A stretch of DNA of 26,207 bases from JASLPR01 sp964496475 (GTDB taxonomy: Bacteria > Chloroflexota > UBA11872 > VXNJ01): positions 1 through 26,207 of the forward strand of contig CAZBZS010000031.1 of NCBI GenBank assembly GCA_964496475.1, written 5' to 3'. Of the stretch, positions 16,452-25,015 are shown in pieces. The position numbers and the translations under genes were made by a program. How positions within the stretch are numbered: the first letter of the stretch is position 1; every line of letters begins with the position of its first letter. The notes beneath the pieces are model-generated. The model did no database searches and was not told the DNA's origin. It was given only the letters and a program-made list of their open reading frames with translations.

Positions 16452-16625
16452 CGTCCCTCCGTGATTTGATTGCCCGCGCCTGCCGGGTGGGGCCGAAGCT
16501 ATTGTCCCACATGCGGGTCAAAAGGATTGCGGCGGCACACCGGTTTTCGTCCCGCACGGCGTTCGCGTATCCTAAATGCCCTCGTCAGCGCAATCTATTC
16601 CATGCCATCGAGACCCGGAGCGGCT

Positions 16626-17594
16626 ATGAAAGCGATACAAATCACCGAATTGGGTGGGCCCGAGAAGCTGACCCTGGTCGACATCGACCGGCCGGAGCCC
16701 GGCTCCGGGGAGGTGCTGGTCAAGATCGAGGCCGCCGGGCTCAACTTCATTGACACCTACCAGCGGGCCGGTCTGTATCCGATCGAGCTTCCCTACGTTC
16801 TGGGCATGGAAGGGGCAGGCACGGTTGAGACGGTGGGCTCGGAAGTGACCGGCTTCGCGCCGGGCGATGCCGTCGCCTACGCGATGACCGCAGGATCATA
16901 CGCCGAGTACAACGTGGTGCCTGGCCGCCTCCTGATGAGAATTCCCGACGGTGTCACCGCCCGCCAGGGAGCCGCCGTGATGCTTCAAGGGATGACCGCC
17001 CACTACCTGGCGCACAGCACCTTCACCCTCCAGGCTGGAGACCGCTGCCTGGTTCACGCCGGCGCGGGCGGGGTGGGCCGGCTGCTGATCCAAATGGCCA
17101 AAAAGTCCGGCGCGATCGTCTACGCTACCGTCGGCACCGAGGAGAAAGCCGAGCTCGCCCGCGAATGCGGCGCCGACGCGGCGATCCTTTACAACGAGGT
17201 CAACTTCCAGGAGGAGATCATGCGACTCACCGACGGTGAAGGTGTGGAGGTCGTCTACGACTCCGTAGCCAAGGCCACCTGGGAACGCAGCCTCCACTCC
17301 CTCAAGAGGCGCGGCATGCTCGCCCTTTTCGGCAATGCCAGCGGGCCCACTCCCGCCATCGATCCACTGCTCTTGAGCACCAACGGATCGCTGTTTCTCA
17401 CTCGCCCCACGCTAGGCAACTACGTCGCCACGCGCGAGGAACTGGAGTGGCGCGCCGGCGATGTACTGGACTGGGTGCAGGATGGATCGCTCACGCTCCG
17501 CACCGAGTTCGACTATCCGCTCGCCGAGGCCGCCGACGCCCACCGCGCCTTGGAAGGCCGGCAAACCACCGGCAAAGTTCTCCTTACCCCCTAG
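16626..17594 (+). CDS. qor: NADPH:quinone oxidoreductase, zinc-independent MDR family
   Basis: Medium-chain dehydrogenase/reductase of 322 residues that transfers hydride from NADPH to quinones or enones. The opening MKAIQITELGGPEKLTLVD and the substrate region AAGLNFIDTYQRAGLYP are typical of Qor. The nucleotide loop AGAGGVGRLLIQMAK is near 145-159, and the structural and catalytic zinc cysteines of alcohol dehydrogenases are absent, as expected. ATG 16626 with CCGGAG upstream is preferred over a 52-residue longer in-frame start at 16470, which has no family support. The sulfatase-like gene follows 31 nt downstream on the same strand, so they are probably co-transcribed. Confidence 0.93.
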   Translation: MKAIQITELGGPEKLTLVDIDRPEPGSGEVLVKIEAAGLNFIDTYQRAGLYPIELPYVLGMEGAGTVETVGSEVTGFAPGDAVAYAMTAGSYAEYNVVPGRLLMRIPDGVTARQGAAVMLQGMTAHYLAHSTFTLQAGDRCLVHAGAGGVGRLLIQMAKKSGAIVYATVGTEEKAELARECGADAAILYNEVNFQEEIMRLTDGEGVEVVYDSVAKATWERSLHSLKRRGMLALFGNASGPTPAIDPLLLSTNGSLFLTRPTLGNYVATREELEWRAGDVLDWVQDGSLTLRTEFDYPLAEAADAHRALEGRQTTGKVLLTP

Positions 17595-17625
17595 CCGCCG
17601 CGCTTGCTGTAAAGGTCCGGGACAA

Positions 17626-19131
17626 TTGAACTTCATCCTGGTCATGTCCGATTCGCTTCGCCGGGACCACGTGAGCGCTTACGACGCCCAGCCCGAACAG
17701 TGGACTTCCGGCGGTCGCTGGCGGGTCGAGACTCCCAACCTGGACCGCTTCGCGGCCCGGGCCGCGCTCTTCCAGGATTTCTATGTGGGCTCGTTCCCGA
17801 CGGTGCTGAACCGGAGGGAACTGTACACTGGCCGCTCGGTGTTCACTTTCGGCGAATGGGAAGCGCTACCGGAGCACGAAGTCACGATGAGCCAGGTGCT
17901 CTCGGGCGCCGGTTACACCACCATGCTCGTGGCCGACACGCCTCACATCTTCCGCCGCGGCTTCAATTACGATCGCGGCTTCAGCGGGTTTGAATGGATC
18001 CGCGGACAGGAAAACGACGCCCACTTCACCGAGCCGGCCGAGATCCCGGTTCCATTCAGGCTGGAGAAAATGCGCAGCAACCTGGCTTCGTTTCAGACCC
18101 ACGCCCGCAACGCCGCCCACCGGGTGCAGGAAGCCGACCACCACTGTCCTCGCACCTTCCGGACCGCAGCAGAATGGCTGGAGCGAAATCACGCCAACGG
18201 TCCGTTTTGTCTGGTGGTGGACACGTTCGACCCCCACGAGCCGTGGGACGCGCCGTCCTGGTACGTGGATAAATACGATCCCGGCTACGAGGGCGAAGCC
18301 GTCTCCTTTCCGAAGTACGATTTCTGGGAAACCTTCCTTTCGCCCGAAGAGCTACGGCACAGCCACGCTCTCTATTGCGGCGAGGTCTCCATGGTCGATC
18401 GCTGGTTCGGCGAGATCCTCGAAACGGTCGACAGCCTAAATCTCTGGGGAAACACGGCCATCATCTTCATGTCCGATCACGGCTACTACTTCGGTGAGTA
18501 CGGCCTGATCGGCAAGGCCATCATGATGGAGGATCAGCCGGCGTATCCGTTCCCGCTGCATCCGGCGGTGAATCATTTGCCGCTGATCGCGCACATCCCG
18601 CGGATGACATCGGCGGGGCAGCAGGTCGGCGGCTATGTCCAGCCGCAGGACGTCATGCCGGCCTTGCTCGAACTGGCCGGAGCGGACGATCCCGGCACCA
18701 TGCACGGTAAATCGTTCCTGCCGCTGGTCCGCGGCGAAGCGGAGCAGGTGCGTCCCGCCGCGATCTCCTCGCACAGCATCGTGGCTCCGGTAGCCGGTCG
18801 GCCCAGCACCATCGTTACGGAGGAGTGGACCCTCATCATGGGGGCCCCGGAGACGGAAGCGACGCCCCGCCGCATCGAAGGCATGCCCGGCGGCACCGGG
18901 GTCAACGTCCTCGGTCCTCAACGACCGCCGCTGCGTCCCGAAGAGCCCGACGACTATGCCGTTCAGCCCCATCTCTACCGCACAGTCGAGGATCCGCAGC
19001 ACGCTGATGACATCATCCCCGACCATCCCGACATCGCCCGCGAACTCCAGGCGTTCCTGATCGAGTACCTGGAGTCCGTCGACACCGATGAAAAGTACAT
19101 CGCCCCCCGCCGCGAAATGCGGTTCGAGTAA
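17626..19131 (+). CDS. Sulfatase-like hydrolase (alkaline phosphatase superfamily) with Thr at the usual formylglycine position
   Basis: About 501 residues of the PF00884 sulfatase fold. The first metal motif is MSDSLRRDH (D9), then TPNLDRFA, and the C-terminal metal site is MSDHGYYFGEYG with D284 and H285. In known sulfatases YxxSxxCxPSRxxLLTGR carries the Cys converted to formylglycine. Here the aligned stretch is YVGSFPTVLNRRELYTGR, with T59 replacing Cys and R63 kept, so the usual sulfatase chemistry is unlikely. Phosphodiesterases of this superfamily do use Thr as nucleophile. No signal peptide is seen, so it is probably cytoplasmic. The start is TTG 17626 with AAAGG upstream; ATG 17644 is the alternative. 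Substrate is unknown. A true ester hydrolase other than a sulfatase is my best guess. Confidence 0.85.
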   Translation: MNFILVMSDSLRRDHVSAYDAQPEQWTSGGRWRVETPNLDRFAARAALFQDFYVGSFPTVLNRRELYTGRSVFTFGEWEALPEHEVTMSQVLSGAGYTTMLVADTPHIFRRGFNYDRGFSGFEWIRGQENDAHFTEPAEIPVPFRLEKMRSNLASFQTHARNAAHRVQEADHHCPRTFRTAAEWLERNHANGPFCLVVDTFDPHEPWDAPSWYVDKYDPGYEGEAVSFPKYDFWETFLSPEELRHSHALYCGEVSMVDRWFGEILETVDSLNLWGNTAIIFMSDHGYYFGEYGLIGKAIMMEDQPAYPFPLHPAVNHLPLIAHIPRMTSAGQQVGGYVQPQDVMPALLELAGADDPGTMHGKSFLPLVRGEAEQVRPAAISSHSIVAPVAGRPSTIVTEEWTLIMGAPETEATPRRIEGMPGGTGVNVLGPQRPPLRPEEPDDYAVQPHLYRTVEDPQHADDIIPDHPDIARELQAFLIEYLESVDTDEKYIAPRREMRFE

Positions 19132-19312
19132 GGGCGGGCACCTGCTGGATCCGCTCAAGAGCGACGCAGACTCGGGTCTTCCTGATGATGGTGATGTCGA
19201 TGCATCATCCCGCAGCTACTGCCGCGTAGGACCAAACTGTTGAGGGTGGACTACCACCCTGGGGGCATTCTTGTCTGTCCGGCTCGCCTTAATGACGGTT
19301 TCCATCCGGAAG
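19132..19312. other. Intergenic spacer containing a short stem-loop
   Basis: No gene is seen. AGGGTGG (19243-19249) pairs with CCACCCT (19254-19260) around ACTA, followed by GGGGG and then a T-containing stretch; it could end sulfatase transcription but lacks a proper U tract. The 11 bases TGAGGGTGGAC (19241-19251) are also the exact reverse complement of 19314-19324 in the repeat-like element. Confidence 0.4.
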
Positions 19313-19340
19313 GGTCCACCCTCACGTGCGTGGGGACAAC
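19313..19340 (+). repeat. Single CRISPR-repeat-like element (type I-E style), no array
   Basis: A 28-nt segment begins GGTCCACCCTCACG and ends GCGTGGGGACAAC. This resembles type I-E repeats, which commonly run GGTyCAyCCCCgCg...cGGGGAaCaC, with a central stem CCCTCACG/CGTGGGG. The positions expected for the next copies (about 61 nt on either side) do not match, and no cas gene is in the window. It may be a leftover of a lost array, a chance hairpin or part of the inverted repeat with 19241-19251. The likeness rests on recalled consensus. Confidence 0.35.
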
Positions 19341-19444
19341 GAAACTATGCTGAAGGCAACTCGTTTACCGACACTAACCTCGGAAATCCTCACCCTGTCA
19401 CGATAAGAAGATCCAAATTCTTCGCCATCAGGCCCAACCGCGAA

Positions 19445-20224
19445 TTACGCATAGGAACCAGGCGGGTGGTCCCCCATTAGTCGCCGTTGACGTGGAGTCG
19501 CCTGCGCAAGGATGTCTGGATCGAAGCGGAAATTCATATACGGTGTATAAAACTTGTGAACAAACTTACGGCCATAGTGCACCTGAAGCAGATAGCGCCC
19601 GCGATCGGTGGTGTTAGCGCTGCCCCGATGCCAGACGTCTGAGCGGAACAGCACTACATCACCGGCCTTACATAATGCGCTCTGCGGTTCCCTGCCACGC
19701 CAACTATTATCTTTACCTTTTAGGGGTGAGCGACCTGCGCGGTGACTACCAGGGATAAATTTAGTAGGCCCCAGATCCTCAGTGGTATCGTCAAGGTAGA
19801 AGTGGGCCGTGGCGATAAATACCGGTACGTTCACCTGGCGTGACGTCAGCAGTTCTTCCTGCACCTCCAGCGGCTGGTAATCAACATGCAGCGCTTGATC
19901 AGGACGGCCGGGACCAGTCACCCACCCGGTCATGCCGATCGCGTGGCAATCTTCGCCCATGATGGCTTCGGCGATGTCAATCACCGGCTCTATGTCCAGA
20001 TAGCGCAGAAAAAGCGCATCACGATTGAATAGCACCTTGATGTGTTTGTTGAAATCGGGCGTAGGGCCCCTGCCGCTAGGGTGGAGCTTTGACCCGAAAT
20101 CGACGTCATTGGCACCAGGATTCGCAGACACGGAATCGATCCTCGACCGCAGTAGGTTGACTTCCTCGCGATTGAGCATATTAGGTAGGTAGACGAATCC
20201 GTCTTCCTCAATCGCATGAACCAT
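19445..20224 (-). CDS. Phytanoyl-CoA dioxygenase (PhyH) family protein
   Basis: A non-haem Fe(II)/2-oxoglutarate dioxygenase of 259 residues; relatives hydroxylate lipids or small molecules. The opening IEEDGFVYLPNML is the standard PhyH start. The iron triad is H113 and D115 in ALHVDYQ and H199 in VWHRGSANTTDRGR, whose R210 would bind 2-oxoglutarate. GPTKFIPGSHRAG is the family's central block. ATG 20224 has no clear ribosome site. Base composition is visibly more AT-rich than the neighbouring genes, as is its flanking DNA, which suggests acquisition or different selection. It lies among sulfatase-like and enolase-superfamily genes, a grouping consistent with breakdown of organic matter, though the substrate is not identifiable. 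Confidence 0.9.
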   Translation of the reverse strand: MVHAIEEDGFVYLPNMLNREEVNLLRSRIDSVSANPGANDVDFGSKLHPSGRGPTPDFNKHIKVLFNRDALFLRYLDIEPVIDIAEAIMGEDCHAIGMTGWVTGPGRPDQALHVDYQPLEVQEELLTSRQVNVPVFIATAHFYLDDTTEDLGPTKFIPGSHRAGRSPLKGKDNSWRGREPQSALCKAGDVVLFRSDVWHRGSANTTDRGRYLLQVHYGRKFVHKFYTPYMNFRFDPDILAQATPRQRRLMGDHPPGSYA

Positions 20225-20524
20225 GTCATCAAGCGTTTGTTGTGGTTGAAGATCTAGTTGATTGACGCTACTACTCCGGACTTGATACTTGATGCTAAAA
20301 AATGACTAGTGGTGCTACTACGAGTCAACCCCTAGGGTCAATCCCAAAACGTCTACTTGATCACGGTGCACTCTAGACGGTGAGTGGCACTATGCACTAA
20401 GCCGAGAGGGAGCCCCGAAATGGCAAAGCCAAGATAGCCGAACTGTACTTCATACAACCGTCCTACGCATATCCACTGGGCCGTACTGGTAATAACAGAG
20501 TATCTCGAGTTGGCCCCTCCCAAT
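20225..20524. other. Intergenic spacer, relatively AT-rich, nothing recognised
   Basis: Upstream of the PhyH gene and downstream of the enolase-superfamily gene. All frames are short and none reads as a known domain. The PhyH promoter should be here on the minus strand, but no convincing -35/-10 pair was found. Confidence 0.4.
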
Positions 20525-20544
20525 AGGCTGGTGCCAACCAGCCT
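20525..20544 (-). terminator. Stem-loop after the enolase-superfamily gene
   Basis: AGGCTGGT (20525-20532) pairs perfectly with ACCAGCCT (20537-20544) around GCCA, four bases past the TAA of the minus-strand gene. In that direction the stem is followed by TATTGGGAGG, not a U tract, so intrinsic termination would be weak; it may instead protect the 3' end. Confidence 0.45.
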
Positions 20545-20548
20545 GTAT

Positions 20549-21754
20549 TTACGACCAGTCCAGAAGTTCCCGGCTCTGCACCTTTGAGTCGTCGACCTCT
20601 AAGCCCAGCCCTGGCAATTCGCTCACGGTGATGTAGCCGTCCACGGGCTTGACGGGCTGCGTCCAAAAGAATTGCGTAAATTCGTTCCAGTGCACCAGGT
20701 ATTCGATCATCGGCGCCACGGCGGGTGACTGGGCCGCTGTGAGATGCGCATTGATGGGTACAGCTCCTCCGTGCGGGATGACTTCGACGCCGAACGCTGA
20801 GCCCAGGGCGAATATCTTGAGCATCTCGCTGACTCCCCCCGCCCAAACGGTATCGGCCTGGTAGATATCCACGGCGCCGGCCTCGAAGTATTCGCGCGCT
20901 CCCCAGCGGGTGTACTCGTGCTCGCCGCCTGAAATCGGCACCGGCGAGAGGGCGTTGACCCGTGCCTGGCCCTGGATGTCGTCCGGCTTCAGGACCTCTT
21001 CCAACCAGCGCGGCCGGAACTCGGCCATCCGGTTCGCCATTTCTAGGGCGTAGCGCACGTCCCAGCTGTTCCAGGCGTCGATCATGATGTCGACGTCGTC
21101 GCCGACCGCCTCCCGGAGAGTTCGTACGAGCTCAATATTTTTCCGCGCTCCCGGTTCGCCGTCCATGGGTCCATTGCGCACGAACCATTTGGTGGCGATG
21201 TAACCATCCTCCACGAATCCGCGGGCGGTGGTGGCGGCGTCTTCCGGGCTGATCGCGAATCCGAGGGCGCTGGCGTAGGCGGGGAAGGTCTTCCGGGTGG
21301 GACCGCCGAGCAAACGGTAGAGCGGCAGGTTCGCGGCCTTGCAGCGGATGTCCCAGAGGGCGTTGTCGATGGCGCTGACGGCGAACATCGCTTCGCCCTT
21401 GCGGCCGTGAATCAACTGCCGGTACATCTTGTCCCAGATCAGCTCGGTGGCGAGTGCGTCCTGGCCGATCAAGAAGGTTTTCAGCTGGGCGTTAACGAAG
21501 AACGCCTCGTTGCGAGACATGGGCCCGGAGATTCCGGTGATTCCCTCATCGGTGTCCACGTAGAGGACGACCGTCCGCACCCGCCAGCGACCGTCGCCGA
21601 GATCATCGGACAGTTCAGCGAACATTTCCTTCGCGGTCTCGGCGCGATGCTCCGGATAGATGTCAATCGGCCTAATCAATCGCTCCCGGAAAAGGTCGAT
21701 TTCGCTTTCCAGGACGCCTTCCAGCTGCTCGAAGCGGATGTCGGTGATCTTCAC
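20549..21754 (-). CDS. Mandelate racemase/muconate lactonizing enzyme (enolase superfamily) protein, probable sugar-acid dehydratase or racemase
   Basis: About 401 residues. The N-terminal capping domain is followed by a barrel. The metal ligands are D226 in IMIDAWNSWD, E252 or E253 in RWLEEVLKPDD and E278 in SGGEHEYTRWG; H328 in VIPHGG is the general acid/base, and K189 lies in ATKWFVRNG. The EHEYTRWG block and KWFxxxGPxDGxxG resemble L-rhamnonate dehydratase and related acid-sugar dehydratases, but the exact substrate cannot be assigned. The start is GTG 21754, chosen because GGAGG lies 6 nt upstream; an ATG nine codons earlier has poorer context. Such genes are expanded in SAR202-type Chloroflexota, which fits the proposed host. 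Confidence 0.9.
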   Translation of the reverse strand: MKITDIRFEQLEGVLESEIDLFRERLIRPIDIYPEHRAETAKEMFAELSDDLGDGRWRVRTVVLYVDTDEGITGISGPMSRNEAFFVNAQLKTFLIGQDALATELIWDKMYRQLIHGRKGEAMFAVSAIDNALWDIRCKAANLPLYRLLGGPTRKTFPAYASALGFAISPEDAATTARGFVEDGYIATKWFVRNGPMDGEPGARKNIELVRTLREAVGDDVDIMIDAWNSWDVRYALEMANRMAEFRPRWLEEVLKPDDIQGQARVNALSPVPISGGEHEYTRWGAREYFEAGAVDIYQADTVWAGGVSEMLKIFALGSAFGVEVIPHGGAVPINAHLTAAQSPAVAPMIEYLVHWNEFTQFFWTQPVKPVDGYITVSELPGLGLEVDDSKVQSRELLDWS

Positions 21755-21957
21755 GGTCTGCCTCCAATGATCGCCGGACACGCCGTCTCAATTGTGGCGC
21801 GTCAGCGCGGGCCCGTATCCTGTCGCAAACGCGGCGCTGGCGCAAAGGTGGGAGCAGCGGCGGCGGGCGAGTGGTCGGGAGCTGTCAGCACCCGCGGGTT
21901 CCGCCGAAGCGTTGCGATTTCTGGCGGGAAATCTCCGCGGACTTTCGAAGTCGGAGC

Positions 21958-22260
21958 CTAGCTACCCTTAGCGAGAGTCGGCCATTCGCTCTCGGAGAAG
22001 GCCCGCATCGTCTCTGTCGAGCCGCCGAAATCATGCGCCTTGAGCGCGGCCCGAGCCGCCGATTCGTCATCGGGGAACTCGGCTATTACGGCGAAGTCGT
22101 ACTGTCCCATCGTCAGGTAATTGGCGATCATCTTGCCGCCAAATGATTCGATCATCTGTCGGGCCTCGGGCGCTCCCTCGGAAATGGCATCGGTGATGGA
22201 TTCGTTATCGACCCCTGCTCCGCCGCTGCCCATTTTCATCAACATGATGTAAGTCGCCAT
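21958..22260 (-). CDS. GYD-domain protein, small, unknown function
   Basis: A 100-residue alpha/beta protein. The motif that names the GYD family appears as MGQYDFAVIAEFPDDESAARAAL near residues 50-72, and the N-terminus ATYIMLMKMG is the first strand. The fold is a ferredoxin-like dimeric barrel type; no catalytic function is established for the family. ATG 22260 has GGAGG 7 nt upstream. It is co-directional with the enolase-superfamily gene 203 nt downstream and divergent from transketolase. The 203-nt gap between the two minus genes shows no feature. Confidence 0.85.
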   Translation of the reverse strand: MATYIMLMKMGSGGAGVDNESITDAISEGAPEARQMIESFGGKMIANYLTMGQYDFAVIAEFPDDESAARAALKAHDFGGSTETMRAFSESEWPTLAKGS

Positions 22261-22349
22261 CTTCCGGCCTCCATTTCGATACTCGTAGATCGGGAGCGCC
22301 AGTATAGGCCTCCGCTGGAAAGGGTGGAGCCTGTGGACGCCCGGTAACC

Positions 22350-22378
22350 TTGGGTCATGCAACGGCACGCTTTATCAT
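22350..22378 (+). promoter_or_regulatory. Candidate sigma-70 promoter for transketolase
   Basis: TTGGGT (22350-22355) and TATCAT (22373-22378) are separated by 17 bases, 130 nt before the tkt start. The -10 is good, the -35 only moderate. It lies in the divergent spacer shared with the GYD gene. Confidence 0.4.
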
Positions 22379-22507
22379 GCTCGGACACGTTCCGATCGAA
22401 GTCCGGGACCGGGCCGCAAGCCGATATCGAATTGGTCCACCAGCTCCGGTCTGGAGCCTCCGCCCGCCGCGCAATACGCCGAGCGGCTCACCAGGGGAGA
22501 AGACTGT

Positions 22508-24505
22508 ATGTCCGCCGCCACCGACCTCGACGTTCAGGCCGTAAATACGCTCCGCTTCCTCTCGATTGACGCGGTCCAAAAGGCCGAGTCCGGCCACCCG
22601 GGACTGCCGCTCGGCGCGGCGCCGACGGCATACACGTTGTTTGACCGGGTGTTGAAGTTCAATCCGGCCGACCCTGACTGGTTCGATCGAGACCGATTCG
22701 TCCTGTCGGCCGGGCATGGCTCGGCGTTGCTTTACTCGCTCCTGCACGTCTTCGGCTACGACCTGTCTTTAGACGAAATAATGAACTTCCGCCAGTGGGG
22801 CAGCCTGACGCCGGGGCATCCGGAATACGGCGAGACTCCCGGTGTGGAGACGACCACCGGGCCGCTGGGACAGGGATTGGCGACGGCGGTCGGAATGGTA
22901 ATGGGCGAGCGGTTCCTGGGGGCGAAGTACAACCGGGAAGGCTTTAAGGTGGTGGACCATCGCACCTTCGTCCTCTGCGGCGATGGGGACCTTATGGAAG
23001 GCGTCGCCTACGAGGCGATCTCGCTGGCGGGCCACCTGGGGCTGGGCAAGCTGATCGTCCTGTTCGATGACAACTCGATATCGCTGGCCGGTGACGTGGA
23101 GGCCTCCTTCAGCGAGGATATGGAACTGCGCTTCAAATCTTGCAAGTGGCAGGTGTTGAGCGTCTCAGACGCCAACGATCTGGACACAGTCGAGGCCGCC
23201 ATCCGGGTCGCCATGGCTGACACCGGGCGCCCATCGCTGATCCGGGTCACATCCAATATTGGTTTTGGCAGCCCGAGACAGGACACGCACGCGGCGCACG
23301 GGGAGGCGTTGGGAGTGGACGGAGTGACTACGACGAAGGAAAGACTCGGATGGCCGGTGGAGCCGGCGTTTCACATCCCGGCGGAGGTCCCGGCGCATTG
23401 CGGCGAAGCCGGGGCCCGGGGGGCGGAGGCACAACGGGCGTGGGAGGCGATGTTCGACGAATATCGGGCGGCGCATCCGAACACGGCGGCGGAGCTGGAG
23501 CACGCACTTTCCGGCAAGCTGCCGCCCGACTGGGACGCCGATTTCCCGAGCTGGCCGGGCGATTCAGACGACGTCGCCCTGCGCGACGCGTCCGGCGCGA
23601 CGGCCAACGCGCTGGCCGGTCGCCACCCGACATTCTTCGGTGGTTCAGCCGACGTGGCGCCTTCCACCAAAACATTCCTCAACGGCTTGGCCGAATTCAT
23701 CATCGAGGCTGACGACGGCCCCAACGTCCGCTTCGGCGTCCGCGAACACGCCATGGGGGCCATCTGTAACGGCCTCGCGCGACACGGCGGCATTCTGCCG
23801 TTTGCCGGGACGTTCTTGATTTTCGCCGACTACGTCAAGCCGGCGATGCGACTCTCGGCGCTGATGGGTCTCAAGGTTATCTACATCTTCACTCACGACA
23901 GCATCGCGCTGGGGGAAGACGGTCCGACCCATCAGGCCGTCGAGCAACTGGCGACGCTCCGGGCGACGCCGGGCCTGGAGGTCTACCGACCGGCCGACGC
24001 CAACGAAGTGGCGGCGTGCTGGCGCACCCTGCTGCTCCGGCCGGGGCCGGTCGCCCTCGCGCTGGGCAAATGGGCGATCCCGGTGTTCGACCCGGAGAAA
24101 TACCCGATTGCTGAAGGCGTCTCAAAGGGGGGATACGTCCTTGAGGGTGACGGCGATCTGGATGTTGTCCTGATGGCGACGGGGGCGGAAGTGCACCCCA
24201 TCCTGGGCGCCAGGGAAATCCTGGCCGAGCAAGGCGTGAACGCCAGCGTCGTTTCTCTGCCATGCCTGGAAGTATTCGACGAGCAGGATCAGTCGTATCG
24301 GGACCAAGTTCTGCCGCCGGGTGTGCCCAAGGTGGCGGTGGAGGCGGCGGCCTCGATGGGCTGGCACCGATATGTCGGGGAGAACGGCGCGCTGATTACG
24401 CTCGACCGCTTTGGCGCCTCGGCTCCGATGCCAGTTGTCCTGGAGAAGCTGGGGTACAGCCCGGCGAACGTGGCGGCGACGGCTCTGAAACTGCTGGGTA
24501 AATAG
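22508..24505 (+). CDS. tkt: Transketolase
   Basis: Thiamine-diphosphate enzyme of the non-oxidative pentose phosphate or Calvin-type pathway, moving two-carbon units between sugar phosphates. The 665 residues are the normal length. SGHPGLPLGAAP carries catalytic H30, SAGHGSALLY holds H70, and the diphosphate/Mg motif is GDGDLMEGVAYEA from 158. The pyrimidine domain has RFGVREHAMGAICNG with the catalytic Glu, then THDSIALGEDGPTHQ. The C-terminal domain ends GWHRYVGENGALITLDRFGASAP, as usual. ATG 22508 is preceded by AGGGGAGAAG at good spacing. It stands alone as a single transcript unit; a GDH pseudogene on the opposite strand begins its 3' remains just beyond the stop. Confidence 0.96.
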   Translation: MSAATDLDVQAVNTLRFLSIDAVQKAESGHPGLPLGAAPTAYTLFDRVLKFNPADPDWFDRDRFVLSAGHGSALLYSLLHVFGYDLSLDEIMNFRQWGSLTPGHPEYGETPGVETTTGPLGQGLATAVGMVMGERFLGAKYNREGFKVVDHRTFVLCGDGDLMEGVAYEAISLAGHLGLGKLIVLFDDNSISLAGDVEASFSEDMELRFKSCKWQVLSVSDANDLDTVEAAIRVAMADTGRPSLIRVTSNIGFGSPRQDTHAAHGEALGVDGVTTTKERLGWPVEPAFHIPAEVPAHCGEAGARGAEAQRAWEAMFDEYRAAHPNTAAELEHALSGKLPPDWDADFPSWPGDSDDVALRDASGATANALAGRHPTFFGGSADVAPSTKTFLNGLAEFIIEADDGPNVRFGVREHAMGAICNGLARHGGILPFAGTFLIFADYVKPAMRLSALMGLKVIYIFTHDSIALGEDGPTHQAVEQLATLRATPGLEVYRPADANEVAACWRTLLLRPGPVALALGKWAIPVFDPEKYPIAEGVSKGGYVLEGDGDLDVVLMATGAEVHPILGAREILAEQGVNASVVSLPCLEVFDEQDQSYRDQVLPPGVPKVAVEAAASMGWHRYVGENGALITLDRFGASAPMPVVLEKLGYSPANVAATALKLLGK

Positions 24506-24591
24506 CGGGCCGGACGACCGGACAAGACCGGCTTAAGCGGGCTGTGCTGCCGGGGGCTCTGTAGATAGACAAAAGAGTCGCCGGTCCGGTA

Positions 24592-25015
24592 TGGGTAAAC
24601 TCCGCGAATTTCGGTGGCCTCGGCCACGCGTCTGACGGCCAGCATGTAGGCGGCGCCGCTCAGATCGCAGTCCTCCCGCTCGTGCAGGTCCCAAACCTGG
24701 TTGAAGGCGGTTGACGGCATGTTCACCAGCTAGGACTCGCACTTCGTCCACGCTAGCGGAGGGGTGGTAGTGGATGGCGCCCTTGGCGGGTCCGCGGTTG
24801 ACGTTGTGCTGGATGCGATAGCCCTAGAATATGTTGCAGGTGCCGTCGTCCATCTCGACGGGAAAGTTGACCACCAGCTCCCGGCGCGGAACGCGCAGGA
24901 TGGCCCGCGTGCGGTCGCTCAGAGCGAGTCGGTCGGCTGCCTGGTCGAACTGCTGCTGAGCGGGCCGATACGGGTTGGCCTCTCCGGCGAGCCGGGCCGT
25001 TTCCTTGATGGCCAT
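24592..25015 (-). pseudogene. Glutamate dehydrogenase pseudogene (Glu/Leu/Phe/Val family), in-frame TAG and large internal deletion
   Basis: From ATG 25015 the frame reads MAIKETARLAGEANPY, then RAILRVPRRELVVNFPVEMDDG, the classic GDH N-terminus. A TAG (24824-24826) interrupts CNIF/GYRIQHNVNRGPAKGAI, where the family normally has a Thr or Glu codon before GYR. The frame continues through YHPSASVDEVRVLA to 24728, then jumps to another frame at 24726 with AFNQVWDLHE, AAYMLAVRRVAEAT and RGVYP, the extreme C-terminus of GDH (to 24592). About 275-280 central residues, including the catalytic Lys and NAD(P) domain, are missing, and the normal stop after RGxYP is lost. It is clearly non-functional. 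It points away from the 23S gene. Confidence 0.88.

Noticed and set aside
19252..19400. CRISPR array
   Set aside because: Only one repeat-like copy was found; the positions one unit away on either side do not match, so no array is claimed.
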